Counted from the first letter of the stretch, positions 15,993 to 25,667 are shown. The stretch: DNA of 52,018 bases from JBNLBT01 sp050303435 (GCA_050303435.1 JBNLBT010000014.1:1-52018), one strand, 5' to 3'. The notes: generated from the letters alone by a model not told the origin. A program made the numbers and translations.

Positions 15993-17516
15993 TCAGGGTT
16001 CGGCGTTGTTGGAAACATCCGCTGGGTACCGGCCGGCGCGATAGGGAAACAATTCACTCATCAATTTGGAAGTTTCGTTGGAAAACACCATGCGCACGTG
16101 ATCACGTCGCAACAAGCGCGGTTCAGTGACACCACAGGAATGCGCGATGGTTTCCACTTCATGAACCATGTGTCGGGCGTAATTGGCCACCCGCACCGCC
16201 TTGTCTTCCACCACCAAACCTTTCTGCAAGTCTTTGTCATGGGTTGTGATGCCGGTTGGGCAGCGGTTGGTGTTGCACTTCAACGCCTGTATGCAACCCA
16301 GTGAAAACAAAAACCCGCGCCCGCAATTGACCAGATCCGCCCCGGCACACAACGCCCACGCCACCTCAGAGGGCGTGATCAGTTTGCCGGAGGCAATCAC
16401 CCGGATGCGTTCTTTCAATCCGTACTGGTCGCGCAGATCCACCAGCATCGGCAGCGATTCCTTGATCGGCAAGCCCACGTCGTCGATCAAAGATTGCGGC
16501 GCCGCGCCGGTGCCGCCATCGCCACCGTCTATGGTAATAAAGTCCGGTGCGGACTCGATGCCACGCCGATAAACGCTTTCAAACAGTTCACACAACCAGT
16601 CACCACCGCCCAGCACAATTTTCATGCCCACCGGCAAGCCGCTGTGCCGGCGGATGCGCTCGATCAGATCCAGCAATTCTTCCACATTGCCCGCATCCAC
16701 GTGACGGTTTGGACTGATGGCGTCCTGACCCACGGGCAAGCCCCGGATCTCAGCAATTTCCGCCGTCACCTTGCGCCCCGGTAAAATGCCGCCTTTGCCC
16801 GGCTTGGCCCCTTGCGCCAATTTCAATTCGATCATTTTAATTTGCGGGTTGGCGCATTTCTGTTGCAAGCGTTCGACGTTCAGGCTGGCGTCGTCGTTGC
16901 GCGCCCCAAATTTGGCGGTGCCCAGCTGGTACACCAGATCGCAACCGCCTTCCAGGTGATGCGGTGAAACCCCGCCTTCGCCGGTGTTGAGCCAAATGCC
17001 GGCCTGTCGGGCGCCGTGTGAAAGCGCGCGCACCGCCGATTTTGACAAGGCCCCATAGCTCATGCCGCTGATGTTGAAAAAACTGCGGCTGTGGTATGGT
17101 TTTGCTGCGTACGGACCGATCACCAGCGTTTCGGTCTGTGCCACATCGGTGTCCAGCACCGGGAAGGCGCAATTCATGAACAGCATGGCGCCGCGGCGGT
17201 CCAGATTGCGTGTGGAGCCGAAGGCCACGGTGTTGTTTTCATCCTTGGAGGCTTTGTAGACCCAGGCACGCTGCGCGCGATTGAATGGCATTTCCTCGCG
17301 GTCCATGGCAAAAAAGTACTGTCGGAAAAATTCACCCAGATGTTCAAACAGCCAGCGAAAACGTCCGATGACCGGGTAATTGCGCCGAATGCTGTGTTTT
17401 TTTTGAGTCCGATCAATGATGTACATCAACAGCGCCGAGAACAACAGCACCCCCACCACTGACACAAACAACGCCGAAAGCAATTTGATCACAGACACCA
17501 CCCATGAATCCAGCAT
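15993..17516 (-). CDS. FMN-binding glutamate synthase-like protein
   Basis: 507 residues. One or two N-terminal membrane helices (about 5-30) precede the FMN/4Fe-4S domain of the glutamate synthase large subunit. GMSYGALS, NTGEGG, KPGKGGILPG, TIDGGDGGTGAAP and the cysteine-bearing CIQALKCNTNRCPTG segment are plain. It lacks the glutamine amidotransferase domain, so it is not a full GltB; physiological activity of this stand-alone type is unknown. The start at 17516 is set by GAGGTG five bases before the ATG; an in-frame extension of 22 residues upstream is unlikely. Confidence 0.87.
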   Translation of the reverse strand: MLDSWVVSVIKLLSALFVSVVGVLLFSALLMYIIDRTQKKHSIRRNYPVIGRFRWLFEHLGEFFRQYFFAMDREEMPFNRAQRAWVYKASKDENNTVAFGSTRNLDRRGAMLFMNCAFPVLDTDVAQTETLVIGPYAAKPYHSRSFFNISGMSYGALSKSAVRALSHGARQAGIWLNTGEGGVSPHHLEGGCDLVYQLGTAKFGARNDDASLNVERLQQKCANPQIKMIELKLAQGAKPGKGGILPGRKVTAEIAEIRGLPVGQDAISPNRHVDAGNVEELLDLIERIRRHSGLPVGMKIVLGGGDWLCELFESVYRRGIESAPDFITIDGGDGGTGAAPQSLIDDVGLPIKESLPMLVDLRDQYGLKERIRVIASGKLITPSEVAWALCAGADLVNCGRGFLFSLGCIQALKCNTNRCPTGITTHDKDLQKGLVVEDKAVRVANYARHMVHEVETIAHSCGVTEPRLLRRDHVRMVFSNETSKLMSELFPYRAGRYPADVSNNAEP

Positions 17517-17619
17517 GGTCACCTCGAATGCAGATTGATTGAGCCCGTATTGTAACGCAAAGTCGCGGCGTTTGAATGGCACCTGTTGCCGGTGCAGCAG
17601 CCCCGCGAAATAGAATGAA

Positions 17620-18636
17620 TCAGAGAATCAGCATGGCATCGCCGTAGCTGAAAAACCGGTAGCGCTGGGCCACTGCGTGAGCGTATGCGCGCAGCACCGC
17701 TTCACGCCCGGCCAGCGCGCTGACCAGCATCAACAACGTCGATTGTGGCAAATGGAAATTGGTGATCAAACCATCGATCACCTGAAAACGGTGCCCCGGG
17801 TAAATGAACACGTCGGTGTCCCCACAGTACGGCGCCAGTGTGCCGGAGCGTGCTGCGGTTTCCAGAGAGCGCACCGCGGTGGTGCCAACCGCGATCACGC
17901 GGCCGCCGCGCCGGCGGCATTGCTGCACCGCGGCAACGCAGTCGGCCGATACATTCAGCCATTCCTTGTGCATGCGGTGCGTCAACACATCGTCGGTTTT
18001 GACCGGTTGAAAAGTGCCGGCACCGACGTGCAAAGTGACAAACGCGCTGTGCACACCCAGCGCCTTGAGTTGCTGCAACATGTGTTCTGAGAAATGCAAC
18101 CCGGCAGTGGGCGCTGCCACCGCGCCGGCGTGTTGCGCGTACACGGTCTGGTAGCGGTTGGCGTCGATTGCCTCATCGGCGCGTTGAATATATGGCGGCA
18201 ATGGCACGTGCCCATGGGCCTGCAACAAGGCATCGATCGGGTGCTCAGGGCTTTCCAGTAAATAAAACATGCCGCGTTTGCCGGCGACGAAAAACACCGC
18301 CTCGCCGTCCAGCAGCACCGCTTGACCGATGCGCACCGCTTTGGAGGATTTGAGCATGGCCTTGACGCTGTGCCGGGACAGCACCCGCTCAATGAACACC
18401 TCCACACGACCGCCGGTGACCTTGTGTGCGTGCAGGCGCGCGGGAATCACCTTGGTGTCGTTGAACACCAACAAATCACCCGGCTGCAGCCTTTGCAGCA
18501 ACTCAGTAAACATGCAATCGTGCAATTCGCCGCTGCGGCGATCCAGACACAACAGGCGACTGTCGCTGCGCTCAGGCAGGGGATGCTGGGCAATCAATTC
18601 ATCCGGCAACTGGTAATCAAAATCACGGGTTTTCAT
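17620..18636 (-). CDS. queA: S-adenosylmethionine:tRNA ribosyltransferase-isomerase
   Basis: 338 residues. QueA transfers the ribosyl part of SAM to preQ1 in tRNA, forming epoxyqueuosine. The N-terminal DFDYQLPDELIAQHP, VFNDTKVIPARL, APTAGLHFSEH and NFHLPQSTLLMLVSAL segments are strongly conserved family signatures. It lies in the same direction as the upstream PCu(A)C gene with a 21-base gap. No tgt or yajC follows, unlike in E. coli. Confidence 0.96.
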   Translation of the reverse strand: MKTRDFDYQLPDELIAQHPLPERSDSRLLCLDRRSGELHDCMFTELLQRLQPGDLLVFNDTKVIPARLHAHKVTGGRVEVFIERVLSRHSVKAMLKSSKAVRIGQAVLLDGEAVFFVAGKRGMFYLLESPEHPIDALLQAHGHVPLPPYIQRADEAIDANRYQTVYAQHAGAVAAPTAGLHFSEHMLQQLKALGVHSAFVTLHVGAGTFQPVKTDDVLTHRMHKEWLNVSADCVAAVQQCRRRGGRVIAVGTTAVRSLETAARSGTLAPYCGDTDVFIYPGHRFQVIDGLITNFHLPQSTLLMLVSALAGREAVLRAYAHAVAQRYRFFSYGDAMLIL

Positions 18637-18657
18637 GCGCAGACGCCCGGACAGTGC

Positions 18658-19092
18658 TCAGAAACCCTTTTTGACCGGGAACCACAGGTGCTGCACCTGC
18701 GTCTGCCCGTCCTCGCCGCGGTACAGTAAACAGATTTTCACCTGCGCACCGGGTTGAATGGCTTTCAGCGGCTGCATCAACATGATGTGCAGCCCACCCG
18801 GCTCAAACACCAGCCGTTGGTTCGGCGCCACAGTCAATTCTGGCTGATGGCGCATTTTGAACACGCCGTCGACCTCCACCGTGCGATGAATTTCACTCAT
18901 GCGAAAATCTGGACTGTAGGCGCCAATCAGGGTGAGTGTTCTGGTTTCGGTGTTGTGCAGATTCAAATACGCCGCCAACATCTGTGCACCCGGTGGTCCG
19001 GCGCGCAGCCAGGGTGAATCCACTTGAGCAAAATCAGCAGCGCGCACGACAACGCATGACAACAAACAGATCAGAACGACAGTGTATTTCAT
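18658..19092 (-). CDS. Periplasmic copper chaperone PCu(A)C
   Basis: 144 residues with a signal peptide ending near VRA (16-18). The mature protein has the PCu(A)C copper site pattern: Met and His in MSEIH, a Met in VFKMRH, and the C-terminal GGLHIMLM. These proteins deliver Cu(I) to the CuA site of cytochrome c oxidase, often with SCO1, a homologue of which is encoded elsewhere in this window. The start MKYTVV was chosen because it begins a proper signal peptide; the frame extends further upstream without one. Confidence 0.88.
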   Translation of the reverse strand: MKYTVVLICLLSCVVVRAADFAQVDSPWLRAGPPGAQMLAAYLNLHNTETRTLTLIGAYSPDFRMSEIHRTVEVDGVFKMRHQPELTVAPNQRLVFEPGGLHIMLMQPLKAIQPGAQVKICLLYRGEDGQTQVQHLWFPVKKGF

Positions 19093-19160
19093 TGGCTTCA
19101 CCGGTAGAAATCTGCGCGTATGATACCGCAAACGGCGTCTCGGGTCATGTGTGCATGTCG

Positions 19161-19931
19161 TCAGGCTTGCACACCCAGCACATCGGCCATGGCATACAGA
19201 CCGGGCGGCTGTTGCAGCAGCCAAGCGGCGGCCTTGAGCGCCCCCTGGGCAAAAATGTCCGCACTCACGGCGCGGTGTTTGAGCTGCAATTCATCGTCAT
19301 CCAGCCACAAATGCACCTCGTGCATGGCGGCTTCCTCGCCCAAACGATGCGAGTGAATTTCCAGCACGCCGCAGGCAAAGCGGTTTTCGCCGATCGTTTG
19401 CAGCGGCGCCTCTGGCTCGAGACAGCGGGCCAGTGAGATCGCGGTGCCCGATGGCGCGTCCTTTTTGTTGCGGTGATGCGTCTCGGTGATCAGCCCGCGG
19501 CGCACGGTTTGTTGCGCGGCGATGTCGCGCAACAGCTTGCGAATCCATTGAATTTGCAGACTGAAATTGCTGTCCCACAGCACCGGCACGTGGCGCGCAA
19601 GCGCCTGTAATGCGGCGTGATGGTCATCGTTCAGCGCGGTGGTGGCGCTGACCAGCGGTGTGCGATGACGCTGGCAGTGTGACAGGCTGGCGGCCAAACC
19701 ATCGGGCTGTGAGAAATCCACAATGACCTGACATTCCAGGCTGTGTGCATCGCCGATGTGCAGAGCCCACGGGGCGTCGGCCCACAGGGCCTGCAATGGC
19801 TCGCCCAGCCAACGGCTGTTGGATGAAACCGTGGCGCTGCACAGGTCGAATTGCGGGTGGTCGGCCAGACTGCGCAGCACCCGCTGGCCCAATCGGCCGC
19901 TGACGCCGGTCAATCCGAGCCGTGTGCTCAT
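19161..19931 (-). CDS. dapB: 4-hydroxy-tetrahydrodipicolinate reductase
   Basis: 256 residues. DapB makes tetrahydrodipicolinate in lysine and peptidoglycan precursor synthesis. The N-terminal dinucleotide loop is GVSGRLGQ and the active-site segment ETHHRNKKDAPSGTA (about residue 150) is intact with the catalytic His and Lys. The protein is somewhat divergent: the family GTTG loop reads SATTA and the segment after NFS differs from the usual VGVN. It overlaps dnaJ by 4 bases (ATGA), the order known from many gammaproteobacteria. Confidence 0.9.
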   Translation of the reverse strand: MSTRLGLTGVSGRLGQRVLRSLADHPQFDLCSATVSSNSRWLGEPLQALWADAPWALHIGDAHSLECQVIVDFSQPDGLAASLSHCQRHRTPLVSATTALNDDHHAALQALARHVPVLWDSNFSLQIQWIRKLLRDIAAQQTVRRGLITETHHRNKKDAPSGTAISLARCLEPEAPLQTIGENRFACGVLEIHSHRLGEEAAMHEVHLWLDDDELQLKHRAVSADIFAQGALKAAAWLLQQPPGLYAMADVLGVQA

Positions 19932-21073
19932 GTGGTCAGTTTATCCATGAAGGATTTGACTTTATCCAGCCAGGAACTGGATTGTGGGCAGTGTTTCTTG
20001 CCCCCGTCTTTCAAACTGTTGTCCAGCTCTCGAATCTGACGTTTTTGCTCGCCGGTGAGGTTGACCGGTGTTTCCACCGTGACCCGACAATACAAATCAC
20101 CGCGCGCGTGACTGCGCACGGATTGCACGCCCTTGCCCTTGAGTCGGAAATTTTTGCCGGATTGCGTTTCCGCGGGAATTTTCAATTTCACCTGACCGGA
20201 CAGTGTGGGCACGTGAATTTCACCACCCAGCGCAGCCGTGGCAAAATCAATCGGCATTTCACAGCGCAGGGTGTCGCCTTCGCGTGAAAAAATCGGGTGC
20301 GGCTTGACACGCACATCGACGTACAGATCGCCAGCCGGTCCACCGGCGGCACCGGCCTCGCCCTTGCCCGACAGTCGGATGCGGTCGCCGTTGTCCACAC
20401 CGGCGGGAATTTTTACATTCAAGCGGGTGTTTTCACGGCGTCGCCCCTGGCCGTTGCATTGGCTGCATGGGTTGCTGATCACGTTGCCGCTGCCGTGACA
20501 ATCCGGACAGGTTTGCTGCACGGAAAACATGCCCTGTTGCATGCGCACGCGGCCCATGCCCTGACAGGTCTGGCATTTTTTCACCTGGCCGTCCTGCGAC
20601 CCGGAACCGTTGCAGCCTTCGCAAGACACCATGGTGGGTATGTTGATTTCCTTGTGCGTGCCAGCGACCGCCTCTTCCAGTTCCAGCGTCATTTCAATCT
20701 GCAAATCCCGTCCGCGTTGCGCCCCGCCCGGCTGGCGCCGACGGCCGCCGCCGAAAATGTCACTGAAAATGTCACCAAAGATGTCACCGACGTCGCCGCT
20801 GAATCCACCAAATCCGCCCGCGCCGCCAGGGCCGCCACCGGCCTGACCGGTGATGGCATCGAAGCCAAACTGATCATAGGCCGCGCGCTTCTGCTCGTCT
20901 TTCAGCACCTCATAGGCAAATTTGATTTCCTTGAATTTTTCCTGCGCCGCGGGGTCGTCTGCATTGCGGTCCGGGTGGTATTTCATGGCCAGGCGCCGGT
21001 AGGCCTTTTTCAATTCGGCCTGGTCGGCGTCTTTGCCCACACCCAACAATTTATATAAATCTTTTTCTTGCAT
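19928..21073 (-). CDS. dnaJ: Chaperone DnaJ (Hsp40)
   Basis: 381 residues. J-domain with HPD (in MKYHPDRN), a Gly/Phe-rich linker (about 76-115), the zinc domain with four CxxCxGxG-type repeats, and the C-terminal substrate-binding domains. It stimulates DnaK ATPase and delivers clients. A strong hairpin with a T-tract separates it from dnaK, so dnaJ is probably expressed by partial read-through. Its Shine-Dalgarno (AGGA) lies just after this hairpin. Confidence 0.97.
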   Translation of the reverse strand: MQEKDLYKLLGVGKDADQAELKKAYRRLAMKYHPDRNADDPAAQEKFKEIKFAYEVLKDEQKRAAYDQFGFDAITGQAGGGPGGAGGFGGFSGDVGDIFGDIFSDIFGGGRRRQPGGAQRGRDLQIEMTLELEEAVAGTHKEINIPTMVSCEGCNGSGSQDGQVKKCQTCQGMGRVRMQQGMFSVQQTCPDCHGSGNVISNPCSQCNGQGRRRENTRLNVKIPAGVDNGDRIRLSGKGEAGAAGGPAGDLYVDVRVKPHPIFSREGDTLRCEMPIDFATAALGGEIHVPTLSGQVKLKIPAETQSGKNFRLKGKGVQSVRSHARGDLYCRVTVETPVNLTGEQKRQIRELDNSLKDGGKKHCPQSSSWLDKVKSFMDKLTT

Positions 21074-21093
21074 CGATCCTGTCCCGAAGACTG

Positions 21094-21129
21094 AAAAAAG
21101 GATGAAACCGCCAGGGTTTCATCCTTTTT
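21094..21129 (-). terminator. Terminator/attenuator between dnaK and dnaJ
   Basis: GGATGAAACC pairs with GGTTTCATCC around a 5-6 base loop, flanked by A and T runs. On the minus strand it follows dnaK and ends about 20 bases before dnaJ. It looks like an intrinsic terminator leaving no room for a separate dnaJ promoter. Confidence 0.8.
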
Positions 21130-21151
21130 CTGCCGTCATTTAACGTCGCGA

Positions 21152-23074
21152 TTATTTTTTGTCATCGTCGACTTCTTCAAAGTCCGCGTCGACCACGTCG
21201 TCTTGCGGCGCGCTCTGCTCCGGGCCAGCCCCATCGGCCGGGGCTTCGCTGGCCTGGGTGGCCTGAGCCACTTTCTGCATCACCGGTTGCAACGCGGCCT
21301 GCAAGGCCTGGTTGGCAGCATCGATGGCCGCTTTGTCTTCGCCCTTGGCCGCTTCTTCAGCCGCGTTGATGGCTGTTTCAATGGCACTGCGGTCGCCGTC
21401 ATCGAGGATGTCTTTGTGCTCGTTCATCATGGAGCGGGCCGAATGCACCATTGCGTCGGCTTCGTTGCGCGATTTGACCAGTTGCTCGAAGGCTTTGTCT
21501 TGCTCCGCATTCAACTCGGCGTCGCGCACCATGGCTTTGATTTCTTCCTCGGACAGACCACTGCCGGCTTTGATCTCAATTTTCTGTTCCTTGCCGGTGG
21601 CCTTGTCTTTGGCCGACACGTGAATGATGCCGTTGGCGTCGATGTTGAATTCAACCTCGATCTGTGGCATACCGCGCGGCGCGGCGTTGATGCCTTCCAG
21701 GTTGAACTGGCCCAGCGACTTGTTGGCTGAAGCCATTTGACGCTCACCCTGCAGCACGTGCACGGTCACCGCAGACTGGTTGTCTTCGGCGGTGGAAAAC
21801 ACCTGCGAAGCCTTGGTCGGCACGGTGGTGTTCTTCTCGATCAGCTTGGTCATCACACCGCCCAGGGTTTCGATGCCCAGTGACAGCGGAGTCACGTCCA
21901 ACAGCAGCACGTCTTTCACTTCACCAGACAACACACCGCCCTGCACCGCTGCACCCATGGCCACGGCTTCGTCCGGGTTGACGTCTTTGCGCGGCTTTTT
22001 GCCGAAGATGCGTTCCACGGTTTCCTGCACTTTCGGCATGCGGGTCTGACCGCCCACCAGAATCACGTCACCGATTTCATTCAGTGAAATGCCGGCGTCT
22101 TTCAGCGCGGTTTCACACGGTGCCACGGTGCGTTTGATCAAATCTTCCACCAGCGCTTCCAGCTTGGAACGCGTGATCTTGATGTTCAAGTGCTTCGGAC
22201 CGGTCTGATCGGCCGTGATGTACGGCAGATTGACTTCAGTCTGCTCAAGGTTGGACAACTCGATCTTGGCTTTTTCAGCGGCTTCTTTCAGGCGCTGCAA
22301 GGCCAAAGGATCGTTTTTCAAATCCACGCCCTGGTCTTTTTTGAATTCCGCCACCAGGTATTCCATCACGCGGTTGTCAAAATCTTCACCGCCGAGGAAG
22401 GTGTCGCCGTTGGTGGCCAGCACTTCAAATTGCTGTTCGCCGTCGATGTCGGCGATTTCAATGATGGAAATATCGAAGGTGCCGCCACCGAGGTCGTAAA
22501 CCGCGATGGTTTTGTCGCCGCCTTTTTTGTCCATGCCGTAGGCCAGTGCCGCCGCCGTGGGCTCATTGATGATGCGCTTGACTTCAAGCCCGGCGATTTT
22601 GCCGGCGTCTTTGGTGGCCTGGCGCTGTGAATCGTTGAAGTACGCCGGCACCGTGATCACGGCTTCAGTCACCGTGGTGCCGAGGTAGTCTTCAGCGGTT
22701 TTCTTCATTTTACTCAACACTTTGGCAGAAATTTCCTGTGGCGCCATTTTTTTGCCACGCACTTCCACCCAGGCATCGCCGTTGTCCGCACGCACGATGT
22801 TGTACGGCACGATGTCCTGATCTTTTTTAACCACGTCTTCGTCGATTTTTCGTCCGATCAAGCGTTTGATCGCAAACAAGGTGTTTTCCGGGTTGGTCAC
22901 CGCTTGTCTTTTAGCCGATTGACCCACCAGGATTTTACCCTCGTCAGTAAAAGCAACGATAGACGGGGTGGTTCTGTCACCTTCTGAATTTTCAATGACT
23001 TTGATGTCCTTGCCTTCCATTACGGCAACGCAAGAATTCGTTGTCCCCAAATCTATACCGATAACTTTTGACAT
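21152..23074 (-). CDS. dnaK: Chaperone DnaK (Hsp70)
   Basis: 640 residues. ATPase domain with IGIDLGTTNSCVAV, phosphate loops VYDLGGGTFDIS and ILVGGQTRMP, then the linker DVLLLDVTPLSLG and the substrate-binding domain; the C terminus ends in an acidic VDADFEEVDD tail as in E. coli. It works with DnaJ and GrpE encoded on each side. A sigma-32-like promoter is seen in the gap to grpE, so dnaK can be heat-induced independently of grpE. Confidence 0.98.
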   Translation of the reverse strand: MSKVIGIDLGTTNSCVAVMEGKDIKVIENSEGDRTTPSIVAFTDEGKILVGQSAKRQAVTNPENTLFAIKRLIGRKIDEDVVKKDQDIVPYNIVRADNGDAWVEVRGKKMAPQEISAKVLSKMKKTAEDYLGTTVTEAVITVPAYFNDSQRQATKDAGKIAGLEVKRIINEPTAAALAYGMDKKGGDKTIAVYDLGGGTFDISIIEIADIDGEQQFEVLATNGDTFLGGEDFDNRVMEYLVAEFKKDQGVDLKNDPLALQRLKEAAEKAKIELSNLEQTEVNLPYITADQTGPKHLNIKITRSKLEALVEDLIKRTVAPCETALKDAGISLNEIGDVILVGGQTRMPKVQETVERIFGKKPRKDVNPDEAVAMGAAVQGGVLSGEVKDVLLLDVTPLSLGIETLGGVMTKLIEKNTTVPTKASQVFSTAEDNQSAVTVHVLQGERQMASANKSLGQFNLEGINAAPRGMPQIEVEFNIDANGIIHVSAKDKATGKEQKIEIKAGSGLSEEEIKAMVRDAELNAEQDKAFEQLVKSRNEADAMVHSARSMMNEHKDILDDGDRSAIETAINAAEEAAKGEDKAAIDAANQALQAALQPVMQKVAQATQASEAPADGAGPEQSAPQDDVVDADFEEVDDDKK

Positions 23075-23119
23075 GTTCTAAAACCTCTTGAATATGTTGT
23101 AATCTAACTGCTGCTTTAT

Positions 23120-23145
23120 GTATGGACACCGCGCCTTTTTTCAAG
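23120..23145 (-). promoter_or_regulatory. Sigma-32-like promoter of dnaK
   Basis: On the minus strand CTTGAA (23145-23140), a 12-base spacer and GTCCATAC (23127-23120), compared with the consensus CTTGAA and CCCCATNT. The spacer is one or two bases shorter than usual, so confidence is moderate. Confidence 0.5.
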
Positions 23146-23168
23146 CGCACGGCGACTTTAATTTGCCT

Positions 23169-23768
23169 TCAGGACGCCACCACCACCATGGCTGCACGCA
23201 CCACCCGGTCATTCAGCAGATAGCCTTTCTGAAACACCTCAATGACGGTGTTTTTCTCGTGCCCTTCGGACGGCACGGCCGACATCGCCTCGTGTTTTTC
23301 CGGGTCGAATTTTTCGCCCACCGGATTGATCACTTCAATGCCGTTGTCACCCAACACCTGCATGAACACCTTGTGGGTCAGCTCGGTGCCCTGAATCAAT
23401 TGCTCCACGGTCACCTCGCAATCGGCTTTGTCGATCACTTCCAGCGCCTTGTCAAAACTGTCGGCCACTGGAATCAGACCCTTGATGACTTTATCGATGG
23501 CGTATTTGCGGGTGTTCTCCATGTCCCGTGCCAGTCGTTTTTTCTGATTTTCCAACTCCGCGGCCATGCGCAGCAGGTCTTCCTGACTGGCCTGCAGTTC
23601 GCGTTGCAATTCCGCCACGCGTGCTTCGGCCTGCGCCAGTTGTTCTGCTTCAGCGGACGCCGCCTGCGCCGCTGTGTCTTCAGCTGGCTGGGCGTCAGAC
23701 GCGGTGTCTTCAACCCCGTTTTTGAGTTCAGTTTCCTGTTCTTTGGCGTGTTTTTTCTTTTCGCTCAC
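23169..23768 (-). CDS. grpE: Nucleotide exchange factor GrpE
   Basis: 199 residues. An acidic, Ala/Glu-rich N-terminal tail (1-45) precedes a long coiled coil (45-95) and the beta domain with NPVGEKFDPEKHEAM. The terminal KGYLLNDRVVRAAMVVV is a family signature. GrpE releases ADP from DnaK. A GTG start was chosen because AGGAG lies six bases before it; the longer reading frame upstream has no such site. The promoter region shows a strong sigma-32-type sequence shared with the divergent recN region. Confidence 0.95.
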   Translation of the reverse strand: MSEKKKHAKEQETELKNGVEDTASDAQPAEDTAAQAASAEAEQLAQAEARVAELQRELQASQEDLLRMAAELENQKKRLARDMENTRKYAIDKVIKGLIPVADSFDKALEVIDKADCEVTVEQLIQGTELTHKVFMQVLGDNGIEVINPVGEKFDPEKHEAMSAVPSEGHEKNTVIEVFQKGYLLNDRVVRAAMVVVAS

Positions 23769-23896
23769 GGTGTGCTCCTGATGATTGCCATGGCCCGTAC
23801 AGCCGATCAATGTGTGTTGTTAAGCCCATGCAAACAGCATAAAATAGGCTTTTTTGTGAATGCCGCCACAACGGCCGCGTCCAGTTATGGGCACAA

Positions 23897-23924
23897 ATAT
23901 GGAGTTATTCAATATGAATTCAAG
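23897..23924 (-). promoter_or_regulatory. Sigma-32 promoter of grpE
   Basis: On the minus strand CTTGAA (23924-23919), a 14-base spacer and CTCCATAT (23904-23897), matching 7 of 8 bases of CCCCATNT. A weaker sigma-70 pair (TTGAAT, 17 bases, ATATTT) overlaps it. The -35 is only five bases from the recN start codon. Confidence 0.75.
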
Positions 23925-23929
23925 CGCCA

Positions 23930-25606
23930 ATGATCATTTCACTGTACATTGAAAATTTTGTGCTGATTGACCGACTGGAGCTGTCGCTGCAGGGGGGCTT
24001 CAGTGTGTTCACCGGAGAAACCGGCGCGGGCAAATCCATCGTGGTGGGCGCGCTGTCGCTGTTGCTGGGTGAACGCGCCGACCTCAGCCAGATCGGCGGC
24101 CACGGTCCGCAGTGTGAAATCCAGGCCATATTTGATGTGTCAAACAACCGGGCGGCGCAGCAATGGCTTGAGGAACAGGGACTGCAGACGGACGCTGCAC
24201 AGGCCGTCAATGAACTGGAATTGAAGCGTCAGATCAATGAAAACGGGCCTTCCAGATTGTGGCTGAACGGGCGCCCGACCACCGCCCGCAGCATCCGCAC
24301 TCTGGCCGATCACCTGGTGCAGATTCACGGCCAACACGATCAGATTCGCCTGTTGCAGCCGCGCGAGCAATTGCGCATCGTTGACGCCGCCGGCGTTGAA
24401 GCACATCGGCTTAAAGCGTTGCGTGAATGCCAACAACAGCACGCACGCTTGCAAAAGGAACTGGCCGAAATTGAATCCAGTGGCGCCATGGGTGCCGAGC
24501 AACTTGAGCTGCTTGAGTATCAGCTGAATGAATTGGACGAACTGGACCTGGGCGCCGACGAGCTGGATGCACTGCACCAGGAACTGGATCAGCTGACGCA
24601 CGCGGTGGAATTGAAACAGGCCATCGATCATTCCTTATCGGATCTCGCCGACGGCGACGACAACATTGAGGCCCTGTTGAATTCGGTGATGGAACGTTTG
24701 CGCAAGGCGCGCGGATACGATTTCAGCGACATCACCCAAATGATCGATGAAGCGCGCATCAACCTCAATGAAGCCCACCATGAACTGAATCAAGTGCAGG
24801 ACCATTTGAGCGTCGATCCGGAGCGGCAAAATGCGGTGGAAAAACGTCTGGAACAGATCTTTGCCGCCGCGCGCAAACACAAGGTCACGGCCGAGCAATT
24901 GCACGCACACCACCGCGCATTGCAGGCCAAACGCCAGCAACACGATGACAACAGCAACGCGCGTGAAGAACGGCAACTGGCCCTGTCTGAATGCCTGCAC
25001 GAATACGCCGAACTGGCCACACAGGTGCACCAGCAGCGCGTTCAGGCCGCGCAACGCCTGGCCGAACGCATCACTGAACTGATCCGCAACATCGGCTTGC
25101 CGGACGCGGCCTTTCGCATAGACATTGAACACAGTCCACACGCGCCCAGCGCCGAAGGCTGGGATGTGGCCAGTTTTCAGTTGTGTTCAAATCCAGGGCA
25201 GTCATTCACACCGCTGAACAAAACCGCTTCCGGCGGTGAGCTCTCACGCGTCGCCCTGGCCATTGAAGTGAGCAAAAAACAACGCGATCAGGCGCAAACG
25301 TTCGTGTTTGATGAGGTCGACACAGGCATCGGCGGCGGCGTGGCCGAGATGATCGGACAGCTGATGCACGATTTGGCAAGCGACAATCAGGTCCTGGCCG
25401 TCACACACTTGCCACAGGTGGCCGGCATGGCCGATCAACACTTGCGGGTCAGCAAGCAAGTCGACAACCACAAAAACGCCACGTCCAGTCAGGTCCACGA
25501 ACTGGACCGCAGCGAGCGCATTCAGGAACTGGCGCGCATGAGCGGCGGTCAAAAAATCACCGAAGCCACTCTGGCCCAGGCGCGGGAATTTCTGCGCGTG
25601 GGGTGA
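23930..25606 (+). CDS. recN: DNA repair protein RecN
   Basis: 558 residues, an SMC-like ATPase for double-strand break repair. The N-terminal IENFVLIDRLELS leads to Walker A GETGAGKSI (29-37). Long coiled coils fill about 160-370, and the C-terminal lobe has the signature TASGGELSRVALAIE and Walker B FVFDEVDTGIGG. No LexA-type CTGT-N8-ACAG box was seen upstream. It is divergent from grpE. Confidence 0.95.
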   Translation: MIISLYIENFVLIDRLELSLQGGFSVFTGETGAGKSIVVGALSLLLGERADLSQIGGHGPQCEIQAIFDVSNNRAAQQWLEEQGLQTDAAQAVNELELKRQINENGPSRLWLNGRPTTARSIRTLADHLVQIHGQHDQIRLLQPREQLRIVDAAGVEAHRLKALRECQQQHARLQKELAEIESSGAMGAEQLELLEYQLNELDELDLGADELDALHQELDQLTHAVELKQAIDHSLSDLADGDDNIEALLNSVMERLRKARGYDFSDITQMIDEARINLNEAHHELNQVQDHLSVDPERQNAVEKRLEQIFAAARKHKVTAEQLHAHHRALQAKRQQHDDNSNAREERQLALSECLHEYAELATQVHQQRVQAAQRLAERITELIRNIGLPDAAFRIDIEHSPHAPSAEGWDVASFQLCSNPGQSFTPLNKTASGGELSRVALAIEVSKKQRDQAQTFVFDEVDTGIGGGVAEMIGQLMHDLASDNQVLAVTHLPQVAGMADQHLRVSKQVDNHKNATSSQVHELDRSERIQELARMSGGQKITEATLAQAREFLRVG

Positions 25607-25667
25607 AATCTGTGGGCGCTTGCGCCATAATAGCCTATCAATTCAATAACAACACACGAGGAATATA

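Noticed and set aside
23811..23935. LexA box for recN
   Set aside because: No CTGT-N8-ACAG in the upstream region.
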